Part shown: positions 31,451 through 39,973 of the stretch, in pieces | Layout: each line of letters opens with the position of its first letter | Numbering within the stretch: position 1 is the first letter of the stretch | Assembly (NCBI RefSeq): GCF_000024925.1 | Contig: NC_013521.1 | Coordinates: 4,030,001-4,094,000, forward strand | Direction of reading: 5' to 3' | DNA: 64,000 nt | Source: Sanguibacter keddieii DSM 10542 | Lineage (GTDB): Bacteria; Actinomycetota; Actinomycetes; Actinomycetales; Cellulomonadaceae | Notes under the pieces: generated by a model | What the model saw: the letters and a program-made list of their open reading frames with translations, nothing else | The model's database searches: none | Told to the model about the DNA's origin: nothing | Program-made: the position numbers and the translations under genes

Positions 31451-31490
31451 GAGGCCCGGTGCCGAGGAGGTGTCCTCGGCGCCGGGCCTC
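31451..31490 (-). terminator. Strong hairpin after hup
   Basis: An 18-base stem (GAGGCCCGGTGCCGAGGA with TCCTCGGCGCCGGGCCTC, one G-T type mismatch) and a 4-base loop lie about 43 bases beyond the hup stop on its strand. It insulates hup from the sugar-porter gene. Confidence 0.8.
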
Positions 31491-31532
31491 GTGCCGACGG
31501 TCAGGCTCGAGAGAGCGAGACCGCAGGGGAGA

Positions 31533-31817
31533 TCACTTGGTGGAGACGGCCTTCTTGAGGAGGCTGCCAGCCGAGATCTTCACGCCGAAGCCAGCGGGGA
31601 TCGAGATCTCCTCGCCGGTGCGGGGGTTGCGGCCCGTGCGAGCGGCACGCTCGACGCGCTCGACGGAGAGCAGGCCGGTGACCTTGACAGCCTCGCCGGC
31701 GGAGAGGGACTCGACGAGGACCTCCTGGAGAGCCGAGAGAGCAGCGTCGGCGTCGGTCTTGGTCAGACCAGACTTGCCAGCGATCGCCGAGACGAGGTCG
31801 GTGCGGTTGAGCGACAT
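31533..31817 (-). CDS. hup: HU-family nucleoid DNA-binding protein
   Basis: Histone-like dimeric DNA-bending protein. The 94-residue sequence MSLNRTDLVSAIAGKSGLTK... contains the signature region GRNPRTGEEISIPAG and ends VKISAGSLLKKAVSTK. It is a plain HU, without the Lys/Ala-rich C-terminal extension of mycobacterial HupB. ATG 31817 follows GAAGGGATC; the frame extends upstream to 31859 but without homology. Codon use is more biased (CTC, AAG, GTC) than its neighbours', as expected for a highly expressed gene. Confidence 0.96.
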   Translation of the reverse strand: MSLNRTDLVSAIAGKSGLTKTDADAALSALQEVLVESLSAGEAVKVTGLLSVERVERAARTGRNPRTGEEISIPAGFGVKISAGSLLKKAVSTK

Positions 31818-32076
31818 GCGGATCCCTTCGTCAGTCTGCCCGTGCAGCGGTCGCTGCACGGCACGAGACGTACTGTGCCAGCCTTGCGGCAGGTCTTCGT
31901 GGACAACACTAGGGAATCTTCTGGCTCCATGACGCCATTTCGAGGGTTTCGGTTCCTCTCAACGCTGAAAACGGTGAAGTTTCCGGGCTCCGGGACGCAG
32001 GTCAGCGTCCGTCACGACCACATATGCGTGGTTGGCGGCGCTCCCGGGACCCGCGCCGCTCGGGGAGACTGGTGCC
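31818..32076. promoter_or_regulatory. Divergent hup/methyltransferase promoter region
   Basis: This 259-base gap has an unusually AT-rich stretch for this genome (about 31895-31985, with TTCGAGGGTTTCGGTTCC, ACGCTGAAAACGGTGAAG). It should contain the hup promoter. No open frame or defined operator is seen. Confidence 0.45.
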
Positions 32077-33261
32077 ATGCCCGCCTCCCCCGACCCGCAC
32101 GAGCCGACGCCCGACGGCACCGACAGGCTGCTCCTCCACGAGGCCGCCGACGACCTGCGCGAGGCGCACGCGGCGCACGAAGGGCGCGAGAGTCGCGAGA
32201 GGCACGACGACGTCGTGGTGCTCGACGACCGCTCGGGGGCGCTCGTGCTCGGGGTGCTCGCGGGGCTCGAGGAGCGCGCGCCGGAGAGCAGCGGGCCGAC
32301 GCCGGTACCCGCTCCCCGCGTCCGCTCCGCCCAAGACCGGGTGACCTCCGAGCGTTCGCTCCAGGCAGCCCTCGCCGACGCCGGTGCATGCGACCGTGTC
32401 ACCGTGCACGCCGGGCTCGGACCTGACCTGCTCCGCGACGCCCGTGTGGTGCTGCTGCGCCTGCCCAAGAGCCTCGACGCCCTCGAGGAGACTGCCCAGG
32501 CGGTCGCACGGTGGGCGCCCGACGACGTGGTCGTCTACGCCGGTGCCCCGGTCAAGCACATGACCCGGACCATGAACGAGGTGCTGCTGCGGTCCTTCGG
32601 CGAGGTCCACGCGACGCTCGGACGCCACAAGGCGCGGGCGCTCGTCGCCCGCCGCCCCCTCGACGCCGCGCGCACCACCGAGCCGACCTTCCCGCGGACC
32701 GCACGGCTGGACGAGCTCGACCTCACCGTCGTCGCGCACGGCGGGGTGTTCGCCGGGACCCGCCTCGACATCGGGACCAGGACCCTCCTCGGCGTCCTCG
32801 ACCAGGCCGCACCCGAGGCCCGGGACGCCGTCGACCTCGGCTGCGGGACGGGCGTGCTCGCGACCGTGCTCGCCCGGTCGCGCCCCGGGCTGCGGGTCGT
32901 CGCCTCCGACCAGTCGGCCGCAGCCGTCGCCTCGACGCTCGCCACCGCAGGGGCCAACGGCGTCGGCGACCGTGTCACGGGCCTGCGGGACGACGCGCTC
33001 TCGACCCTCCCCGACGCCTCGGCCGACCTCGTGGTGTGCAACCCGCCGTTCCACGAGGGCACCACGCTCGAGACCGACGCCGCGCACCGCATGTTCGCCG
33101 CAGCCGCGCGCGTGCTCCGGCCCGGCGGCGAGCTGTGGACCGTCTACAACTCGCACCTGCGGCACAAGAGCGCGCTCGGTCGCGTCGTCGGGCCGACCAC
33201 GATGGTCCTGCAGAACCCGAAGTTCACGGTCACGCGGTCGGTGCGCCCGGACGGGGCCTGA
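32077..33261 (+). CDS. rRNA (guanine-N2-)-methyltransferase, RlmG/RsmC family
   Basis: SAM-dependent methyltransferase of 394 residues with two tandem Rossmann-like halves, as in RsmC/RlmG. The N-terminal half is degenerate (VVVLDDRSGALVLGVLAG; VVLLRLPKSLDALEETAQ). The C-terminal half is catalytic: VDLGCGTGVLATVLA binds SAM (about residues 249-263), and the NPPF motif for a planar guanine amino group is in LVVCNPPFHEG (about 317-327), followed by RVLRPGGELW. It probably methylates a guanine in 16S or 23S rRNA; which one is not decidable. ATG 32077 is divergent from hup. Confidence 0.87.
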   Translation: MPASPDPHEPTPDGTDRLLLHEAADDLREAHAAHEGRESRERHDDVVVLDDRSGALVLGVLAGLEERAPESSGPTPVPAPRVRSAQDRVTSERSLQAALADAGACDRVTVHAGLGPDLLRDARVVLLRLPKSLDALEETAQAVARWAPDDVVVYAGAPVKHMTRTMNEVLLRSFGEVHATLGRHKARALVARRPLDAARTTEPTFPRTARLDELDLTVVAHGGVFAGTRLDIGTRTLLGVLDQAAPEARDAVDLGCGTGVLATVLARSRPGLRVVASDQSAAAVASTLATAGANGVGDRVTGLRDDALSTLPDASADLVVCNPPFHEGTTLETDAAHRMFAAAARVLRPGGELWTVYNSHLRHKSALGRVVGPTTMVLQNPKFTVTRSVRPDGA

Positions 33262-33294
33262 GGGGCAGCACAGGGCTGAGGCGCACCACGGTCC

Positions 33295-34578
33295 TCAAGC
33301 CCGACGGCCGAGCCCAGCAGCCCACGCCCCGGTGCGGCGCGATGCCGCACTCACCGCGGTCTCGAGCGGGCCGCGGCGGCCGAGGGCCGCGAGGACCACG
33401 CCGACGGCGACCGCGCAGGCCACGTGCAGGGCGAGGATCCGCGGACCTAGGTACCACCACGGGACCTCGGTGAACCCGCCCGCCTCGACGAGGGCGTCGA
33501 TCGCGAGGCCGGTGACCCCGACCCCCAGGACGTGCAGGGTGTAGACGGTCAGCGGCGCGGCACCGGCGGCGCGGAGCGGCTCGACGACGCGCAGCGCCCA
33601 GCCGGGCAGGGCGCCGGCGAGCAGCAGCATCGCCGAGATCACCACGAGCGCCACACCGACGCCGCGCAGCACGTCGAGGGGGGCGCCGGTGTGCGGCGTC
33701 TGCAGGGCGAAGGCCCACCACCCGGTGTCGAGCGGCGCGCCCCAGCCGGACTCCGACACCAGGAGGTCGACCTGCTCAGCGGTGGACGTCGGGTAGGCCG
33801 CGAGCGCCGCGGCCCTGCCTGCCGCCTCGTAGACGACGGTGCTCAGCACGAGGCTCCCGGCGACCAGCGCCGCTCCCCCGGCCAGCACCCGCACCAGGAA
33901 CCGGCGGTCCGTCCCGGCCTCGCGGGCAGCCAGCAGCACCTTCGCGAGGGCCATGCCGACGAGGACGTAGACGAGCCAGGTGACCACCGGGTACGTCCCG
34001 GTGAGGAAGACCGCGCGGAGCGGGACCAGCGGGTCGACGAGCTCGACCCAGCCGAGTCCGCCGCCCTCGCCCTCGACGTCGAGGGACGCCCGCACCGCGA
34101 CGTTGACGACGGGTCCGACCACCGCGAGCAGGCCCGCCCAGCCCAGCAGCCAGCCCGGACGGACGCGCAGGAACGGCACCGCGCACACGAGGGTCACCCC
34201 GAAGTAGACGAGGACCACGACCACGTTCGCCGGGCCGAGGGCGAGCGTCGCGCCGAGCAGCACGACGAGCACCCCGCGGGTCGCGGTCGCCCAGCGTGCC
34301 GCGGCGACCTCGCCGCGGGCGAGGGCCGACCGGGACGCGAGGACCACGCTCACCCCGCCCAGCACCGCGAAGAGGGTCGACGCGTTGCCGTCGACCGTGC
34401 GCGACACCCACGCGACGTGCCCGGGGTAGCCGGAGGGCGGCATGAGGTGGGCCGCCATCATCCCGACGACGGCGAGGAACCGCGCGAGGTCGATGCCCAC
34501 GAGGCGGGAGGTGCTGCGCGCCGGGCGTGAGAGGACGGCGCTCCCGTCTCGTGCCGCGGGTGGGAAGTCGGGGTGCAT
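33295..34578 (-). CDS. Acyltransferase-like multi-pass membrane protein (DUF1624/DUF418-type)
   Basis: A 427-residue membrane protein with about ten helices. The start VGIDLARFLAVVGMMAAHLM has the R/D...H pattern typical of heparan-acetyltransferase/YeiB-type (DUF1624, DUF418) proteins. The C-terminus has LRAAGAAPLTVYTLHVLGV, matching the DUF418 G.(M/A)ALTNYL-like region. The substrate is unknown; cell-envelope glycan acylation is inferred. ATG 34578 fits the N-terminal cytoplasmic leader. It is divergent from the F420-reductase-like gene; the 249-base gap contains only the presumed promoters. Confidence 0.72.
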   Translation of the reverse strand: MHPDFPPAARDGSAVLSRPARSTSRLVGIDLARFLAVVGMMAAHLMPPSGYPGHVAWVSRTVDGNASTLFAVLGGVSVVLASRSALARGEVAAARWATATRGVLVVLLGATLALGPANVVVVLVYFGVTLVCAVPFLRVRPGWLLGWAGLLAVVGPVVNVAVRASLDVEGEGGGLGWVELVDPLVPLRAVFLTGTYPVVTWLVYVLVGMALAKVLLAAREAGTDRRFLVRVLAGGAALVAGSLVLSTVVYEAAGRAAALAAYPTSTAEQVDLLVSESGWGAPLDTGWWAFALQTPHTGAPLDVLRGVGVALVVISAMLLLAGALPGWALRVVEPLRAAGAAPLTVYTLHVLGVGVTGLAIDALVEAGGFTEVPWWYLGPRILALHVACAVAVGVVLAALGRRGPLETAVSAASRRTGAWAAGLGRRA

Positions 34579-34827
34579 CGGCCGTCCTCTGGTGTCCAGG
34601 GTGGTGCGGTGCCCGGGTGGGTCCGGGGCGGAGGGCCGGGCGGTCTGCGCCTGCCGACACCAGGATGCGGCACACGGCGCCGACGTGACCCGGTCGGCTC
34701 GCCGGTCGGGACTCATCGGAGGGTGCGCGGTGTTGCCGCCAGAGGGTGACCACGTCGCTCGTGCACCACCCCTGCACCACCCCGCTGCGACACCGCGCCG
34801 CAGCCGTCTGCGAGAAGGAGTCACCAC

Positions 34828-35484
34828 ATGACCGCCACAGGACTCACCACCATCGGGCTCGTCGGGTCGGGCCACATCGGCAGCCAGCTCGCGCGCCTCG
34901 CCGTCGCGCACGGCTACGACGTCGTGGTCAGCAACTCCCGCGGGCCCGAGACGCTCGCGGACCTCGTGGCCGAGCTCGGCCCACGCGCCCGTGCGGGCAC
35001 CGCCCAGGAGGCTGCCGAGGCCGGCGACCTCGTGGTCGTCACGGTGCCGCTCAAGGCCTACCAGGACGTGCCCGTCCAGCCGCTCGACGGCAAGGTCGTC
35101 ATCGACACCAACAACTACTACTTCGAGCGCGACGGCCGCATCGAGGCCCTCGACCGCGAGGAGACCACCGTCTCCGCGATGCTCCAGGCGCACCTGCCCG
35201 GGTCGTCCGTCGTCAAGGCCTTCAACAACATCACCGCCGCCGACCTCACCGACGACTCCTCCCCCACCGGCACCCCGGACCGCCGTGCCCTCCCGATCGC
35301 GAGCGACGACGAGGCTGCGAAGGCCCTGGTCACCACGCTCCTCGACGAGCTCGGCTTCGACGCCGTCGACGCCGGCACCCTCGCCGAGAGCTGGCGCTTC
35401 GAGCGCGACCGCCCCGCCTACGTGGTCCGCATGACCGCGACCGAGGTCCCGGTCAAGCTCGCCGAGGCGCGTCGGGGGGCCTGA
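34828..35484 (+). CDS. NADPH-dependent F420 reductase-like oxidoreductase
   Basis: A cytoplasmic 218-residue dinucleotide-binding protein: GLVGSGHIGSQLARLAVAHG (about 9-28) is the Rossmann motif, followed by VVVSNSRGPETL, where the Ser-Arg pair indicates NADPH preference. VVVTVPLKAYQDV and VVIDTNNYY match the F420H2:NADP oxidoreductase (Fno/Npd) family. It may exchange reducing power between NADP and F420, or act on another substrate as many family members do. ATG 34828 follows GAGAAGGAGTCACC. Confidence 0.82.
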   Translation: MTATGLTTIGLVGSGHIGSQLARLAVAHGYDVVVSNSRGPETLADLVAELGPRARAGTAQEAAEAGDLVVVTVPLKAYQDVPVQPLDGKVVIDTNNYYFERDGRIEALDREETTVSAMLQAHLPGSSVVKAFNNITAADLTDDSSPTGTPDRRALPIASDDEAAKALVTTLLDELGFDAVDAGTLAESWRFERDRPAYVVRMTATEVPVKLAEARRGA

Positions 35485-35511
35485 TCCGGCGCTCGTCCCG
35501 ATGGTCGGGGC

Positions 35512-35549
35512 GCGACGGCGAGGGACTCCCGGAAGTCCCTCGCCGTCGC
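35512..35549. terminator. Bidirectional hairpin between the F420-like gene and the iron transporter
   Basis: GCGACGGCGAGGGACT (35512-35527) pairs perfectly with AGTCCCTCGCCGTCGC (35534-35549) around a 6-base loop. It sits in the 92-base spacer between two convergent genes. Confidence 0.82.
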
Positions 35550-35576
35550 CCCCCGTCCCTCGTCGTGACGGTCCCG

Positions 35577-36704
35577 TCACACCCGCCGTGCGTACTGACC
35601 GGCGAGCAGCCACACCAGGTAGAGACCGCCGACGGACACGGTGACGACGCCGACGGGGACGGCCAGGAGCTGCGCGACGGTGTCGGAGACGACCACGAGT
35701 GCTGCGCCGGTGAGCATCACGGAGACCGTGCCCATGGGGGTGCTGGAGCGGGTGAGCCGCTGGCAGATCTGCGGGGCGGCGAGCGCGATGAACGAGATGG
35801 GTCCGGCCGCGGCGGTGACGAGGGCGACGAGCAGGACGCCGACGACCATCGCGCCGAGCCGGGTCCGGCCTGGGCTGATGCCGAGGGCCGTCGCGGCGTC
35901 GTCCCCCATCTCCAGGACGGGGAGCGCACGGGTGAGCGGCAGGGCCGCCAGCACCGCGACGACGAGCACCACCGCAGCGGGGACCAGCTGGTCGAAGCCG
36001 AGAGAGGCGAGCGACCCGGCTCCCCACGTGGCCGCCATCATGGCTTCCTCGACGCTGACCGACACGAGGATCCACGAGGTGAGCGAGCCGAGGCCGGCCG
36101 AGACCCCGATGCCGACGATGATCAGCCGGAACGACGAGACCGACCCCTTGGTCGCGAGGGCGTACACGAGCAGCGCGGTCGCCAGACCGCCCACGAGCGC
36201 CCCGGCGGCCTTGTACGTGTAGGTGTTGAGCCCGAGGACCAGCATGGTGAGCGTCACCCCGAACTGGGCGCCGACACCGAAGCCGATGATGTCGGGCGAG
36301 CCGAGCGGGTTGCGGGTGAGGGACTGGAAGATCCCGCCCGACAGCGCGAGCGCCGCCCCGCACAGCACGGCGAAGAGGACACGCGGGAGCCGCCACTCGA
36401 CGACCACCTGGCGCACGTCTGCGTCGACCGACGGGCCGAGGAGCGCCCGGAGGACGTCGCCGAGGCCGACGTCGTAGGCACCGACGGTCATCGAGGTCAC
36501 CCCGGCCACGAGGATGACCGCCACGAGCGCAGCGCACACGACGACCCCGCGGACAGGGACGAGCGCGGAGAGCCCGGCGGTCTCGAGACGCAGGAGCCGT
36601 CGTCCGAAGTCGACGGTCGGTGGTGCTGCGGACCGTCGAGAGGCGACCGTGGGTGCAGCCGAAGCGGACCCGCCGGCCTCGACCACGTCGCGTCCGGGCG
36701 TCAC
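35577..36704 (-). CDS. Siderophore ABC transporter permease (FecCD/FepG family)
   Basis: Second permease of an iron-siderophore importer. The 375-residue protein has a hydrophilic N-terminus and about nine helices, with FecCD hallmarks VEWRLPRVLFAVLCGAALAL, SLTRNPLGSPDIIGFGVGA, GPISFIALAAPQICQRLT and the coupling-helix and C-terminal region. GTG 36704 overlaps the stop of the other permease as GTGA. It is the last gene of the cluster; no ATPase gene (FepC type) follows, so the ATPase must be encoded elsewhere. Confidence 0.92.
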   Translation of the reverse strand: MTPGRDVVEAGGSASAAPTVASRRSAAPPTVDFGRRLLRLETAGLSALVPVRGVVVCAALVAVILVAGVTSMTVGAYDVGLGDVLRALLGPSVDADVRQVVVEWRLPRVLFAVLCGAALALSGGIFQSLTRNPLGSPDIIGFGVGAQFGVTLTMLVLGLNTYTYKAAGALVGGLATALLVYALATKGSVSSFRLIIVGIGVSAGLGSLTSWILVSVSVEEAMMAATWGAGSLASLGFDQLVPAAVVLVVAVLAALPLTRALPVLEMGDDAATALGISPGRTRLGAMVVGVLLVALVTAAAGPISFIALAAPQICQRLTRSSTPMGTVSVMLTGAALVVVSDTVAQLLAVPVGVVTVSVGGLYLVWLLAGQYARRV

Positions 36705-37867
36705 AGCTCGCTCACCTGCCTGCGGCGCACGAGCGCGACGAGGACGGGCGCCCCGAGGATCCCGGTGACGATGCCGACGCGGAGCTCACCGCTGGGCAGG
36801 ACGACGCGTCCCAGGACGTCGGCGAGCAGCAGGAAGACCGGGCCGACGAGCATCGAGTAGGCGATGACCCACCGCTGGTCGGGGCCGGTGAACCAGCGGA
36901 CCGCGTGCGGGATCATGATGCCGACGAAGGCGATGGGGCCCGCCGCGGCGACGCTCGTCCCGGCGAGCAGGGTCACCGAGACCACCACGAGCAGACGGAC
37001 CGTGACGACGCGGGCCCCGAGGGAGTGCGCCAGGTCGTCGCCGAGCGCGAGGGCGTTCAGCGACCGCGCGCACACGAGGGCGAGCACCAGCCCGGCGGCC
37101 ACGAGCGGCAGAGCCCAGGTCAGCTGGTCGAGGGTGCGCCCGCCGACCGACCCGACGCCCCAGAACCGCATCACCTGGAGGGTGCTCTGGTCGCGGAGCA
37201 CGATGGCGGTGGTCAGCCCCGTGAAGGTCGCGCCGAGGGCGACGCCCGCGAGGGTGAGCTTCATCGGGGTGGCCCCGGACCTGCCGAAGGACCCGAGCAG
37301 GTACACGAGCAGCGTGAGGGCCAGCGCGCCGAGCAGCGCGAAGGGGACGTAGGAGCCCGGCGCGGTCAGGCCGAGGACACCCACGGCGAAGGTCACCGCG
37401 AAGGACGCCCCCGCGTTGACCCCGAGGATCCCGGGGTCGGCGAGGGGGTTGCGGGTGAAGGCCTGGATGAGCGCGCCGCAGACGGCCAGCGCTGCACCGA
37501 CGACGATCGCGAGGACGGTCCGGGGGACCCGGAGCTCGCGGACCATGAGGTGCAGCGGGTCGGCGTCGTCGTAGGCGAGGAGTGCCCGCACCACGGTGGT
37601 CGGGGCGATCGGGCGGGCGCCGACGGCGAGCGAGGCGATCCCGGCGAGCAGGACGAGCGCGGCGACCACGACCAGACCGGCGGTGAGCACCGCGGTCCGG
37701 CGGCGAAGACCGCTGCGGCGAGAGCCCTCGTCGGGGTCGGGCTGGGCTGGCCCTGTCCCGACCGTGGGCACGGCGACGCCCGTGGGCACGGCGACGCCCG
37801 TGGGCACGGCGACGCCCGCCCCCGGCTGTGCCGGGGACGGGGCCGCTGGGTGCAGGCTCGGTGTCAC
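36701..37867 (-). CDS. Siderophore ABC transporter permease (FecCD/FepD family)
   Basis: First permease of the importer, 388 residues from GTG 37867, about nine helices. Hallmarks are VRELRVPRTVLAIVVGAALAV, AFTRNPLADPGILGVNAGAS, GPIAFVGIMIPHAVRWFTG and the C-terminal LPSGELRVGIVTGILGAPV. The N-terminal 45 residues are hydrophilic and contain three copies of VAVPTG from an 18-base tandem repeat. Start and stop both overlap neighbours (GTGA), so expression is coupled to the binding-protein gene and the second permease. The two permeases probably form a heterodimer. Confidence 0.92.
   Translation of the reverse strand: MTPSLHPAAPSPAQPGAGVAVPTGVAVPTGVAVPTVGTGPAQPDPDEGSRRSGLRRRTAVLTAGLVVVAALVLLAGIASLAVGARPIAPTTVVRALLAYDDADPLHLMVRELRVPRTVLAIVVGAALAVCGALIQAFTRNPLADPGILGVNAGASFAVTFAVGVLGLTAPGSYVPFALLGALALTLLVYLLGSFGRSGATPMKLTLAGVALGATFTGLTTAIVLRDQSTLQVMRFWGVGSVGGRTLDQLTWALPLVAAGLVLALVCARSLNALALGDDLAHSLGARVVTVRLLVVVSVTLLAGTSVAAAGPIAFVGIMIPHAVRWFTGPDQRWVIAYSMLVGPVFLLLADVLGRVVLPSGELRVGIVTGILGAPVLVALVRRRQVSEL
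37763..37816. repeat. Three tandem 18-base repeats in the permease N-terminus
   Basis: Three exact copies of CGTGGGCACGGCGACGCC (37763-37780, 37781-37798, 37799-37816) lie inside the start of the first FecCD permease gene, encoding VAVPTG units. The unit is a multiple of three, so copy-number change keeps the frame. Confidence 0.9.
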
Positions 37868-38934
37868 TCGCCCGAGACGGTGGGGTCGCCCTCGAGCGCG
37901 GCTGCGAGGTCCTCGACGTAGGTGGGCAGGACGTAGTCGAGCGAGAGGACGGTCGGTGCGCTGATGGCCGAGGCCTTGGCCTCGTCGGCGTAGATGACGT
38001 AGGAGTCCGCCGCGACCGGGTCCCAGCGCGACACGATCGGGTTCTCGACCGTGTAGGTGCCCTCGGCAGCGCTGCTCCCCCAGGCCACGAAGAGGTCGGC
38101 GGGCACGTCGTAGAGGTTCTCCAGGCTCACGCCGGTGTACCAGTTGTCGCCCTCGGCGGTGGACAGGAACCCGTCCATGGCCGACGTCGAGGTGAAGCCG
38201 AGGGCCTCGGTGATGCGGACGCGGGGGTCGTACTCGAGGTAGACGCCGAGGTCGGTGCCGCCCTCGTTGAGGGTGAGGCCCCACACGAAGGTCTTGCCGT
38301 CGAACTCGGGGTGCTCGTCGGCGAGGGCCGCGATCTTCCCCTCGGTCTCGGCGATGAGCTCTTCGGCCTTCTCGTCCTCCCACATCGCCTTGCCGACGGT
38401 GCGGGTCATGTCCTGCCAGGTGCTCGGGTTCCACGGTCCCTCGATGTACGGGACGGTGGGGGCGATCTCGCTCAGGCGCTCGTACTCGATGTCGGTGATG
38501 CCGGAGTACAGGCCGAGGATGAGGTCGGGGTCGAGCGCCTTGATGGCCTCGTAGTTGGGGCCGGCCTCGGTGTACGGGATGATCTCGGGCGTGCTGCCGT
38601 ACTCGGCGGTGACGAACTCCTCGAACCACGGCTGGAAGCCGCTGTCGCCGGCGCCCCAGACCTTCTCCATGCCGACGGGGTTCACGCCGAGCGCGGCGAC
38701 GATGTCGGGGGTCATCCAGCTGAGGGCCACGATGCGCTCGGGCTTCTCGGGGATGGTGGTCGACCCGTGGGCGTGCTCGACCACCACGCCGTCGGTCGTG
38801 GTGCTCGTCGGCGCAGCGGCCTCTCCGGTCGGCGTGGACGTCGAGCAGCCGGTGACGGTGAGGACGGCGGCGACGACCAGGGCGGCGAGCGCGGTGGCTC
38901 GCCGGGTCGTCGGGCGCGCGAGGGCGTGCGGCAT
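37864..38934 (-). CDS. Siderophore-binding lipoprotein of an ABC importer (FepB/FhuD-like)
   Basis: Membrane-anchored extracellular receptor that hands ferric siderophore to the FecCD permeases. The 356-residue precursor has a basic signal peptide, a lipobox at VTGC (Cys about residue 30), and the periplasmic-binding fold: STTIPEKPERIVALSWMTPDIVAALG, DPDLILGLYSGI, and the helix region linking two lobes. ATG 38934 is chosen because MPHALARPTTRR gives a compact signal peptide. A DtxR-like box lies 43 bases upstream, so iron repression is expected. It is the first gene of a three-gene operon. Confidence 0.93.
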   Translation of the reverse strand: MPHALARPTTRRATALAALVVAAVLTVTGCSTSTPTGEAAAPTSTTTDGVVVEHAHGSTTIPEKPERIVALSWMTPDIVAALGVNPVGMEKVWGAGDSGFQPWFEEFVTAEYGSTPEIIPYTEAGPNYEAIKALDPDLILGLYSGITDIEYERLSEIAPTVPYIEGPWNPSTWQDMTRTVGKAMWEDEKAEELIAETEGKIAALADEHPEFDGKTFVWGLTLNEGGTDLGVYLEYDPRVRITEALGFTSTSAMDGFLSTAEGDNWYTGVSLENLYDVPADLFVAWGSSAAEGTYTVENPIVSRWDPVAADSYVIYADEAKASAISAPTVLSLDYVLPTYVEDLAAALEGDPTVSGE

Positions 38935-38977
38935 GGTTCTCCAGACAGGTGGTGGGGTGTGCCGCGTCACGCGGCGG

Positions 38978-38996
38978 TTAGGTAATGCTCACCTAA
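38978..38996. promoter_or_regulatory. DtxR/IdeR iron box
   Basis: TTAGGTAATGCTCACCTAA matches the DtxR/IdeR consensus TTAGGTTAGGCTAACCTAA at 16 of 19 positions, with both outer half-sites intact. It lies just upstream of the siderophore-binding gene. Iron-loaded DtxR/IdeR binding here would repress the importer. Confidence 0.85.
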
Positions 38997-39123
38997 CACC
39001 GATGATGCTAGACGCCACCAACAAGCCCGAGTGTCGCTGTCTGGACACAATGTGTCGGCGATCCGACAGGTCGTGGTCGCCCCGGGGGTCCGCGCCCGAC
39101 CGGTCTCCGTGCGGCTCCCGCCC

Positions 39124-39966
39124 TCAGCGCCAGTACAGGTGGTGCGCGGGGTTCGCGCGCACGCGCGCCACGTGCTCGCGGGGCGTCATGCCGAACCGCT
39201 GCTTGAAGGCCGCGGAGAAGGCGCTGGTCGTCCCGTACCCGGTCCGGTGCGCCACGAGCCCGACGGGCGTCCCGTCGACGAGCATCCGGGCCGCCTGCGT
39301 CATCCGCACACCAGCGCGCCACCGCGCGAAGGTCATGCCCACGTCGCGCTGGAGCACCCGGAGCACGGTGCGCTCGTGGAGCCCGTGCGCGTCGAACAGC
39401 TCCCGGGCGGTCCGCGGGTCGCCCGGGTCGGCCAGGACCGCCTGGACCAGGGGCCGCAGGCGCTCGTCCGCTGGCAGCGGCACCTCGCCCCACCCGTCCG
39501 AGGCCTGCAGGGACGGCTGCTGGAGCATCTCGAGGATCACCGCCTGGATCCGCACCCGCAGACCGTCGTCCATGTCGTCCGCGCCGAGGTGCAGCAGCAT
39601 CTCCTGGACGGCGCGCGCCACGAGCACCCGGGTGATCGTGGCGACCGGGGCGACGAGCGCCGCGTCGGGCAGGTAGGTGTAGCAGCCGGTCGACCCCGGC
39701 TCGTGGCGCGAGGTGTGCGGGGTGCCCGCGGGCACCCAGATCCCCTGCCCGGGCGCCAGACGCCAGACCGCGTCCTGCAGGTAGACCCAGACCGTGCCGC
39801 GGTAGCACCACGCGAGCATCGCGTCCGGGTGGCTGTGCGGCGCGGCGAGCGGGCGCGAGACGCCCTGGTCGGCGACCACCACCCCCGTGGTCATGAGGTA
39901 CGGCTCCTCGACCGTGGAGGGGTGCGCCCGGGCGGCGTCCCAGTCGGCCTGGCGGTAGGGGCTCAC
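39124..39966 (-). CDS. AraC-family transcriptional regulator
   Basis: A 280-residue regulator with an N-terminal cupin-like sensing domain (LAAPHSHPDAMLAWCYRGTV, WRLAPGQGIWVPAGTPH) and a C-terminal AraC DNA-binding domain: ARELFDAHGLHERTVLRVLQ is the first helix-turn-helix and TSAFSAAFKQRFGMTPREHV the second. Such proteins upstream of siderophore genes often activate them. It is encoded upstream of, and in the same direction as, the iron importer. GTG 39966 avoids overlap with the previous gene; ATG 40026 is also in frame and would overlap it by about 50 bases. Confidence 0.88.
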   Translation of the reverse strand: MSPYRQADWDAARAHPSTVEEPYLMTTGVVVADQGVSRPLAAPHSHPDAMLAWCYRGTVWVYLQDAVWRLAPGQGIWVPAGTPHTSRHEPGSTGCYTYLPDAALVAPVATITRVLVARAVQEMLLHLGADDMDDGLRVRIQAVILEMLQQPSLQASDGWGEVPLPADERLRPLVQAVLADPGDPRTARELFDAHGLHERTVLRVLQRDVGMTFARWRAGVRMTQAARMLVDGTPVGLVAHRTGYGTTSAFSAAFKQRFGMTPREHVARVRANPAHHLYWR

Positions 39967-39973
39967 GCGGGGC

